Assembly (NCBI GenBank): GCA_021809525.1
Contig: JAKAYU010000005.1
Coordinates: 1 to 44,238 of the forward strand
DNA from: Pseudomonadota bacterium
GTDB lineage: Bacteria > Pseudomonadota > Gammaproteobacteria > Steroidobacterales > Steroidobacteraceae
Direction: 5' to 3'
DNA length: 44,238 nucleotides
Shown here: piece by piece, positions 37,491 to 44,238 of the stretch
Layout: each line of letters begins with the position of its first letter
Numbering within the stretch: the stretch's first letter is position 1
The notes under the pieces: generated by a model
Database searches by the model: none
What the model saw: only the letters and a program-made list of their open reading frames with translations
Told to the model about the DNA's origin: nothing
Position numbers and translations under genes: made by a program

Positions 37491-38636
37491 ATGAACCCGC
37501 GCCGCCTCGTCGACACCACGCTGTTCTACTCGCCGACGAGCGGCGGAGTGCGGCGTTACCTGACCGCCAAGCACGCCTGGCTCCGCTCCCAAGCCGGATG
37601 GCAACACACGCTGCTCGTGCCGGGGCGCACAGAGCGCCTGGAGCCCGGCGGGGTGTCCACGCTCGCCGGCGTGCCCGTGCCGGGGTCGTTCAATTACCGC
37701 CTCCCGCTCAATCCGCGGCGCTGGACGCGGCTGCTCGCTGCGCTCGAGCCCGACCTCATCGAGGCCGGTGACGCCTTTCATCCGGCCTGGGCCGCCTGGC
37801 GGCTCGCCCACCGGCGCGGCATTCCGTGCGCCGCGTTCTTTCATTCGAACCTGCCGCACATCGTTGCGCGCCGCTGCGGCGGGCGGGTAACCGAGCGTCT
37901 GGCCGGCAATTATCTGCGTTGGCTGTACGAGCGGTTCGATGTGGTGTTTGCTCCGAGCCGGCTGATGGTTGCCTTCCTCGATGGACTCGGCATCGGCCAC
38001 ACGGTCCACCAGCCGCTCGGCGTCGACGAGACGGTGTTTCACCCCAGGCAGCGGGGAGCATGGCTGCGCGAGCGGTTGGGGCTGGAGCCGGCAGCGCGCG
38101 TGCTGGTGTATGCGGGCCGCTTCACCGGCGAGAAGAACGTGCCCGTGCTGCTGCGCGCGTTTGCGCATCTGGGCCGCCCGTATCATCTGTTGATGATCGG
38201 CGGCGGCCGCGCCGGGCGACTCTCGCCGAACGTCACGCTGCTGCCGTACCGGCGCGACAGCGTGGAGCTGGCCCAGTGGCTGGCCTCCGCGGACGCGCTG
38301 GTGCATGCCGGCACCCGCGAGACGTTCGGCCTGGTGATCCTGGAAGCCATGGCCTGCGGCCGCCCCGTCGTCGCGGCGCGCGCTGGCGCGGTGCCCGAAC
38401 TGCTCGATGAGCGCTGCGGGCTGCTCAGCGAGCCGGGCGATGCCGGTAGCCTCGCCGAGGCGATCGCGGCGCTTTACGAATGCGATCTCGATGCCCTGGG
38501 GCGCAATGCGCGCGCCCGCGTCCTGCAGCAGTACACGTGGCAGAAGATCTTCCAGCGCCAGTTGAACGTCTATCGGGCACTGCTCACCGCACGCAGCGCC
38601 GCGGCCGTGACGCAGGAAGTGCCCGAAACCGGCTGA
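37491..38636 (+). CDS. GT4-family glycosyltransferase
   Basis: FYSPTSGGVRRYL, AARVLVYAGRFTGEKNVPVLLRAFAHL, VHAGTRETFGLVILEAMACGRPVVAARAGAVPELLDERCGLL. Confidence 0.9.
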   Translation: MNPRRLVDTTLFYSPTSGGVRRYLTAKHAWLRSQAGWQHTLLVPGRTERLEPGGVSTLAGVPVPGSFNYRLPLNPRRWTRLLAALEPDLIEAGDAFHPAWAAWRLAHRRGIPCAAFFHSNLPHIVARRCGGRVTERLAGNYLRWLYERFDVVFAPSRLMVAFLDGLGIGHTVHQPLGVDETVFHPRQRGAWLRERLGLEPAARVLVYAGRFTGEKNVPVLLRAFAHLGRPYHLLMIGGGRAGRLSPNVTLLPYRRDSVELAQWLASADALVHAGTRETFGLVILEAMACGRPVVAARAGAVPELLDERCGLLSEPGDAGSLAEAIAALYECDLDALGRNARARVLQQYTWQKIFQRQLNVYRALLTARSAAAVTQEVPETG

Positions 38637-38646
38637 GCGGGCTCGC

Positions 38647-39060
38647 TCAGCGCCCGCGCAGGGCGCCGAGCAGCCGCAGGCCGGCACGGCTGCGCGCAAG
38701 GCGCAGCACGGCTCGCCAGAACAACCGCTTGCCGGGCGGCGCCGGCCGCGGCGGGATAGCCCGAAAGAACGCGGCGCGTACATCCCGATGCACGAACACG
38801 GTGCGCGCGCGGAGCAGCCAGTGCTGCGGCGGGCTCTCGATCCGATAGCCGCTCGCATCGACCGCCACCACGCGCGCGCCCTCGAGCGTGGTGGGCAGCT
38901 GCGCGCCGTCGGCTGCGACGAAGCTGACAATGAGGCCCTCGGGCGGCTCCCCGGCCGAGGCGCCGCGCAGCGTCACTCCAGGCGATGCGCCCGTCTCGCG
39001 CGCGCAGGCCACCGCGCCGACAAACTCCGCGATGAGCCGTTCTGTTCGAGGCTCCTGCAT
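38647..39060 (-). CDS. uncharacterised protein
   Basis: ATG at 39060, 137 aa, MQEPRTERLIAEFVGAVACARETGASPG..., 17 nt downstream of the methyltransferase gene on the same strand. Confidence 0.5.
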   Translation of the reverse strand: MQEPRTERLIAEFVGAVACARETGASPGVTLRGASAGEPPEGLIVSFVAADGAQLPTTLEGARVVAVDASGYRIESPPQHWLLRARTVFVHRDVRAAFFRAIPPRPAPPGKRLFWRAVLRLARSRAGLRLLGALRGR

Positions 39061-39077
39061 CCGGCACCCCCTGTGGT

Positions 39078-39659
39078 TCAGCCGCTGCATTCCAGTTCCC
39101 AGACGGTCAGCGGAGCGCCGCGACGCAGCCAGAATCCTGCGCCCACCTCGCGAAAATGGCGGCGCAGGCGGGTGCGGTACCACTCCCCGGTGCGCAGATG
39201 CACCTCGGAGTCCGTCCGGCTGCGGTCGCAGTTGATCTGCCAGTCGCGGCGGGTCAGCGCGCTGAAATACAACACGCCGCGGCATAGGCGGGCGAAATTG
39301 GCGAGCGCGCTCGCCGCCTCGCGCGCCTGCAGATACTGCAGCACGTCATAACAGATCACCAGGTCGAAGGGCGTTTCCGGCCGATAGTCCTGCAGGCGGC
39401 CGCTCTGCCAGCCGTAACGGCGGCAGAGGTATTCGCTCATTTCGAGCCCCACGTACGCGGCTTTCGGCAACGCCCGGCGCAGCGGCGCGCGCAGCAGACC
39501 GGTGCCGCAGCCGGCATCCAGAATGCGGCGCACCGGCAGGCCGATGTGCGCCGTGAAAGCGCCGATGAGCCGGGCGCGCGCCCGCATCTCGGCGCGCGAA
39601 GTCACCGCGGTGCGCGGATCGAAGTAGAAGCGCTGGTAGTACGCCTGATCGAAGCGCAT
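39078..39659 (-). CDS. class I SAM-dependent methyltransferase
   Basis: VRRILDAGCGTGLLRAPLRRALPKAAYVGLEMSEYL...FDLVICYDVLQYL. Confidence 0.85.
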   Translation of the reverse strand: MRFDQAYYQRFYFDPRTAVTSRAEMRARARLIGAFTAHIGLPVRRILDAGCGTGLLRAPLRRALPKAAYVGLEMSEYLCRRYGWQSGRLQDYRPETPFDLVICYDVLQYLQAREAASALANFARLCRGVLYFSALTRRDWQINCDRSRTDSEVHLRTGEWYRTRLRRHFREVGAGFWLRRGAPLTVWELECSG

Positions 39660-39663
39660 CGGC

Positions 39664-40497
39664 TCAGGATGCCGCGCCGCCTGCCGGGAAGGTCAAGCGG
39701 GCACTCACTTCGGCGAGCCGGCGACGGGCGGCCTCCTCGTAGGCCTGCGCATGCGCGTGCGCCCTATCGCGGCCGTTGAAGTACTCGCCGCTCGTGCCGG
39801 CGAGCTCCGGCGCGCAGGCGAGCCGCACGACGGCCGCCGCGCCGTCCGCCACGGTACTCACCGGCGCGACACCCATGGCACGGACCATCGAGGTATCCAT
39901 GTAGGTGGCAGGATGCAGACATGTGACCGTCACCCCGCGGTTGCGCAGCTGCTGCGCCAGATCGAAGGTGAAGAGAATCTGCGCCAGCTTGCTCTGCGCG
40001 TAAGCGCGCATACCGCTGTAGGCGCGCTCGAGCATCAGGTTGTCGAAATCGAGCGGGTATTGCGCGCCGGAGGATACGTTGACGATGCGCGTCGGTGCGC
40101 TACGCTCGAGCAGCGGCAGCAGCAGCCGCGTCAGCAGGTAGCCGGAGAGGTAATTCACCGCGAAGCGCAGTTCGTAGCCGTCTGGGCTCACTTCCCGGCC
40201 GGACACCTGCGGCGTCGTGGGTCCGATGCCGGCATTGTTGATCAGCAGCTCGAGCCGAGGCAGAGCGCGCAGTGCGGCCGCGGCGAGCGCGCGCACCTGC
40301 TCGAGCGAGGCGAAATCGGCTTGCACGAAGCGCGCCTCGCCGCCCTCGGCGGCGATCTGCCGCGCCAGCGCCTCGCCCCGCTCGGCATTGCGGCCGTGCA
40401 GCCAGACCCGGTAGCCCTGCCGGGCGAGCGCTCGTGCGACGGCGCGCCCCAAGCCGTTGGTGGAGCCGGTGACGAGGGCAGTCTTGGCAGTGCTCAT
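39664..40497 (-). CDS. short-chain dehydrogenase/reductase
   Basis: TALVTGSTNGLGRAVARALARQGY, LLINNAGI, VNVSSGA, YAQSKLAQ. Confidence 0.92.
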   Translation of the reverse strand: MSTAKTALVTGSTNGLGRAVARALARQGYRVWLHGRNAERGEALARQIAAEGGEARFVQADFASLEQVRALAAAALRALPRLELLINNAGIGPTTPQVSGREVSPDGYELRFAVNYLSGYLLTRLLLPLLERSAPTRIVNVSSGAQYPLDFDNLMLERAYSGMRAYAQSKLAQILFTFDLAQQLRNRGVTVTCLHPATYMDTSMVRAMGVAPVSTVADGAAAVVRLACAPELAGTSGEYFNGRDRAHAHAQAYEEAARRRLAEVSARLTFPAGGAAS

Positions 40498-40576
40498 GAC
40501 GGTCTAGTTTGCCGGATGGCCCGCGTGGCTGCACACTGTTGCGGGCAACCCCCGCAGGCGGTCCCCGGAGACACTG

Positions 40577-41170
40577 ATGCCTCGACGCTTGAAGCGCGAA
40601 CCCGGCCCATCGATGGCCCTGCTCACTGTGCTGCTGTCGATGGCCGTCCCGGCCAGCGGACGCAACGCGGGCGCGCCAGCCCCCGGTGCGCGCTTCACGC
40701 TGAGCAGCCCGCAGCTCACCCCCGGGGGCCGTGTTCCGCTCGCGCTCGTGTACGACCGCAACGGCTGCAGGGGCCAGAACCGCTCTCCGGCCCTGACCTG
40801 GCGCAATGCGCCTTCCGCAACGCGCAGCTTCGCGCTGTTGATCTACGACTCGGATGCATGGGGCGGCTGGTGGCATTGGCTGGTGATCGACATCCCCGCC
40901 GACATCAGCGGGCTGCCCGCCGGGGCCGGTGATCCGCGCGGAGGCGCGCTGCCTGCGGGCGCCGTTCAAACACGCAACGATTATGGATCGTTCGGCTACG
41001 GCGGTCCCTGTCCGCCGCCCGGGCGGGCGCATCACTACCACATCTTCCTGTATGCTCTCGGCGTACCGAAGGTGGCTGTCGCCGCCGATGCTCCGCCCGG
41101 CGCCGTCGCCGCAGCCGTGCGCGCCGAGGCGATTGCCGAGGCAGAGATCACGGTCCTTTACGGCCGGTAG
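40577..41170 (+). CDS. YbhB/YbcL family Raf-kinase-inhibitor-like protein
   Basis: [79 protein letters not shown]...[22 protein letters not shown]. Confidence 0.93.
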   Translation: MPRRLKREPGPSMALLTVLLSMAVPASGRNAGAPAPGARFTLSSPQLTPGGRVPLALVYDRNGCRGQNRSPALTWRNAPSATRSFALLIYDSDAWGGWWHWLVIDIPADISGLPAGAGDPRGGALPAGAVQTRNDYGSFGYGGPCPPPGRAHHYHIFLYALGVPKVAVAADAPPGAVAAAVRAEAIAEAEITVLYGR

Positions 41171-41261
41171 CCCGCGGCGGTTGCGCCCATCGGGCGGCGC
41201 GAGTAGGCTGCGCGCGCCGCGGCAGAGCCTGTCTGCCCCGCCGAGCCACACAGATCCCACG

Positions 41262-42614
41262 ATGAATTCCCCAAATCGCCGGCGCGCCGCTACGCGCCGA
41301 GGCAGCCCCAAGATCGGCTTCGTCAGCCTCGGCTGCCCGAAGGCGCTGGTCGACTCCGAACGCATCCTGACGTCCCTGCGCGCCGAGGGCTACCAGATCA
41401 GCCCCAGCTACGAGCGGGCCGAGCTGGTGGTGGTCAATACCTGCGGTTTCATCGACGCGGCAATCGATGAGTCGCTCGCGGCGATCGGCGAGGCGCTCGA
41501 GCACAACGGGCGGGTGATCGTGACGGGCTGCCTGGGGGCGCGGCCCGAGCGCATCCTGGAGCGTCACCCGCACGTGCTCAAGGTGACCGGGCCGCAGGAT
41601 TACGCCGGGGTGCTCGCGGCCATTCATGAGCACCTGCCGCCCGAGCACGATCCGTTCCTCGACCTTGTGCCGCCGCAGGGTATCCGCCTGACGCCGCGGC
41701 ATTACGCGTATCTGAAGATCTCCGAGGGCTGCAACAACTCCTGCACCTTCTGCATCATCCCGGCGCTGCGCGGCCGGCTCGCCAGCCGGCGCATCGACGA
41801 GGTGCTCGCGGAAGCCGACCGTCTCGTGGGCGCGGGCGTGAAGGAACTGCTGGTGATCTCCCAGGACACCAGCGCATACGGGGCGGATATCCGCTACCGC
41901 GGGGCCGAGTGGCGCGGGCTCCAGTACCAGTCGCGGTTCATCGATCTGGCGCGCGCCCTCGGCACGCTCGGCGCCTGGGTGCGGCTGCATTACGTGTATC
42001 CCTATCCGCACGTCGATGAGGTCATCGCGCTGATGGCCGAGCGCCGGGTGCTGCCCTATCTGGACATCCCCTTCCAACACGGCAGCCCTGCAGTTCTGAA
42101 GCGCATGCGCCGTCCGGCGCACGCGCAAGACGTGCTCGAGCGCATTCGGCAGTGGCGGCGGCAATGCCCCGACCTGACGCTGCGCAGCACCTTCATCGTG
42201 GGCTTTCCCGGCGAGACGGATGCGCAGTTCGAGGAGCTGCTGCAGTGGCTGCGCGCTGCTGAACTCGACCGCGTGGGGTGCTTCAAATACTCTCCCGTCG
42301 AGGGCGCCGCCGCAAATGCCCTCGGGCCACCGGTTGCGGCCGAGGTCCAGGAGGAGCGCTACGCCCGCTTCATGGAGTGTGCGGCCGAGATCAGTGCCGA
42401 ACGGCTGCAGCGGCGCGTGGGACAGCGTCTGCGCGTACTGGTCGATGCGGTGGGTGAGGACGGCGCCATCGCGCGCAGCGAGGCGGAAGCGCCGGAAATC
42501 GACGGTGTCGTGCGCATTGCGGATGCCAACGGACTTATGCCGGGAGAGTGGGCAGACGTGCAGATCACAAGCGCTGACAGCTACGATCTGCACGCGAGTG
42601 TGCTCGCGCGGTAA
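41262..42614 (+). CDS. rimO: ribosomal protein S12 methylthiotransferase
   Basis: [45 protein letters not shown], radical [31 protein letters not shown] domain at C-terminus. Start trimmed to ATG 41262. Confidence 0.96.
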   Translation: MNSPNRRRAATRRGSPKIGFVSLGCPKALVDSERILTSLRAEGYQISPSYERAELVVVNTCGFIDAAIDESLAAIGEALEHNGRVIVTGCLGARPERILERHPHVLKVTGPQDYAGVLAAIHEHLPPEHDPFLDLVPPQGIRLTPRHYAYLKISEGCNNSCTFCIIPALRGRLASRRIDEVLAEADRLVGAGVKELLVISQDTSAYGADIRYRGAEWRGLQYQSRFIDLARALGTLGAWVRLHYVYPYPHVDEVIALMAERRVLPYLDIPFQHGSPAVLKRMRRPAHAQDVLERIRQWRRQCPDLTLRSTFIVGFPGETDAQFEELLQWLRAAELDRVGCFKYSPVEGAAANALGPPVAAEVQEERYARFMECAAEISAERLQRRVGQRLRVLVDAVGEDGAIARSEAEAPEIDGVVRIADANGLMPGEWADVQITSADSYDLHASVLAR

Positions 42615-42703
42615 GCCGATCGCCGCCGTCCCCTGGGGCCCGCGGAGAGGCTGCCGCGAGGCGCGGATCACGCTGCTCGGCGCGCGTTGCTACGATAGCG
42701 GCC

Positions 42704-44238
42704 ATGCAACTCGGAATGCCTGCGGCGCGCCGCCGCACCGCCCGAGCCTCATCCACTTCAGACGCCGAAGAGAACAGCCACGCTCGTCTATCGGGCGCTT
42801 CTGCTGTCCGCTGGGCTCGCCGGATCCTTTCCGGCAGCTGCGCTGGCCCATACGAAACCGGCTGCGCCTCCAGCCCCGCTCAATTCTGGACGACGCTGCA
42901 CACGGTGACGACGCACGGCAGCGTTACGGTCGGCGGCCACGTCATTCACTACACGGCCAAGGCCGGAAACCTGATCCTGTGTGACAAGGCCGACAAGCCG
43001 ACCGGCGAGATGTTCTACGTCGCCTATTTCAAGACCGGTGCCCGTCTGGCTCAGCGCCCGATCGCCTTTCTCTACGACGGGGGACCCGGGGGCAGCTCTG
43101 CGCCGCTGCAGATTGGAGCGTTTGGCCCGGTGCGCGTGATGACGCAGAGCCACACGCACACGCCGCCCGCGCCGTACCGGCTGGTCGAGAATCGGTACAG
43201 ACTGCTCGATGTGAGCGATCTGGTGTTCGTCGATGCCCTGGGCACGGGCTTCAGCCGCATCATCGGCAAGGTGGACGGCGGCGTGGGCACGGCGAAGATG
43301 TTCTACGGGATCGACCCCGACGGACAGGCATTCGCGCAGTTCATCACCCGTTTTCTGTCCCAGTACGACCGGTGGAACTGCCCCACATACCTGATCGGGG
43401 AGAGTGATGGCACCACGCGCTCGGCGGTGGTCGCAGGCACCCTCGAAGACGATGGCAACGTCGATCTGAACGCAGTAGTGCTGCTGTCCACCATCCTGAA
43501 CTTCGACATGAGCATCGATCAGACCAACCTCAATCCGGGCGTCAACCTGCCCTACGCGCTCGCGTTGCCCACCTTTGCTGCGCTCGCCTGGTACCCCGAG
43601 CGCCTCAGTCAGCCGCCCGCGCGGTTGCATCCGTTCCTCGATGAGGTGCAGTCCTCGGCGATGGGACCGTATCTGAGTGCGCTCAACCGCGGCGCGGCCG
43701 CGCGCAGGAGAAGGCGATCGCCGCGCAGATGGCCGGGTACACGGGACTGCCCGCGCACTACCTGCTGAAGGCGGTTCTGCGCGTCACGGGTCCCGAGTTC
43801 GAGCAGCAGCTGCTGTCGGCCGAGGGCAAGACCACAGGACGGCTGGATGCGCTCCTCGGGTCCCGCACTCGATACGCTCGCCCAGTATGCCGAGTACGAT
43901 CCGCTGATCTGCGGCATCGGCTCGGTGTACGTGTGGGCCGCGAACACGTGGCTGCGCGACACGCTGCACTTCGGCACCGGACACCACCATGTGTTTCTCT
44001 CCGGAACCGTGGGCAACGACTGGAAATGGCAGCACACCCCGCCGGGATCGGGCTCTCCCGCGCCGGTCGCACCGAACGTGCTGGCAGATCTGGCCACCAC
44101 GATGACCCTTGATCTGCACCTGAAGGTGCTGGTCAACGCCGGCTACTTCGATCTGGCGACGCCCCGTTACGCCGCCGTGTACCAGATGCGCCAGCTGCCG
44201 ACGCAGCCGCAGCTGCAGAGGAACATCGAGTTCCGCTT
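42704..44238 (+). pseudogene. S10 family serine carboxypeptidase, disrupted by frame changes (runs off window)
   Basis: FLYDGGPGGSSAPLQIGAFGPVRV, LIGESDGTTRSAVVAG, AQEKAIAAQMAGYTGLPAHYLLKAVLRVTGPEFEQQLL, DTLAQYAEYDPLICGIGSVYVWAANTWLRDTLHFG, NAGYFDLATPRYAAVYQM: consecutive parts of an S10 peptidase lying in different frames. Confidence 0.8.

Noticed and set aside
1-44238. CRISPR array, transposon, prophage, toxin-antitoxin pair or tRNA cluster
   Set aside because: No regularly spaced repeats, transposase or integrase motifs, or cloverleaf-like sequences seen; gene content is housekeeping. A dedicated scan (tRNAscan-SE, Infernal, ISfinder) would be needed for a firm negative.

Overview
High-GC bacterial chromosomal window, probably from a gammaproteobacterium of the Xanthomonadales/Nevskiales type (inferred from gene content and synteny only). 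It is mostly housekeeping genes: a sigma factor/DUF3619-like/small secreted protein/DUF3106-like operon (-); priA-argS-SPOR protein (+); ntrYX-like two-component pair, DUF4390 protein, rsmB, fmt and def (-); a LysM protein (+) convergent with aroE; rlmJ (-); smg, topA, gor, prlC, an HD-domain protein and a GGDEF/EAL protein (+); dps (-); mdh, fadE-type acyl-CoA dehydrogenase, DUF3667 protein, dinB, gspA/exeA-like ATPase, gspB, a receiver-Ser/Thr kinase fusion and a GT4 glycosyltransferase (+); a small uncharacterised protein, a methyltransferase and an SDR (-); YbhB/RKIP-like protein, rimO and a disrupted S10 peptidase (+, truncated by the window end). I saw no CRISPR array, transposase, prophage, rRNA or tRNA, and no convincing new multi-gene defence or biosynthetic system. 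The most interesting observations are: (i) a decayed dprA remnant directly upstream of smg; (ii) an NtrX-like regulator that lacks the GAFTGA loop and has altered Walker A and B motifs; (iii) a receiver-kinase fusion with no glycines in its P-loop; (iv) -10-like hexamers only 5-7 nt upstream of several start codons, suggesting leaderless transcripts, including a 71-codon ORF that overlaps the GTG start of a GGDEF/EAL gene; (v) an S10 peptidase broken by several frame changes and with an altered GESYG motif. All calls come from reading the sequence; no database search was run.
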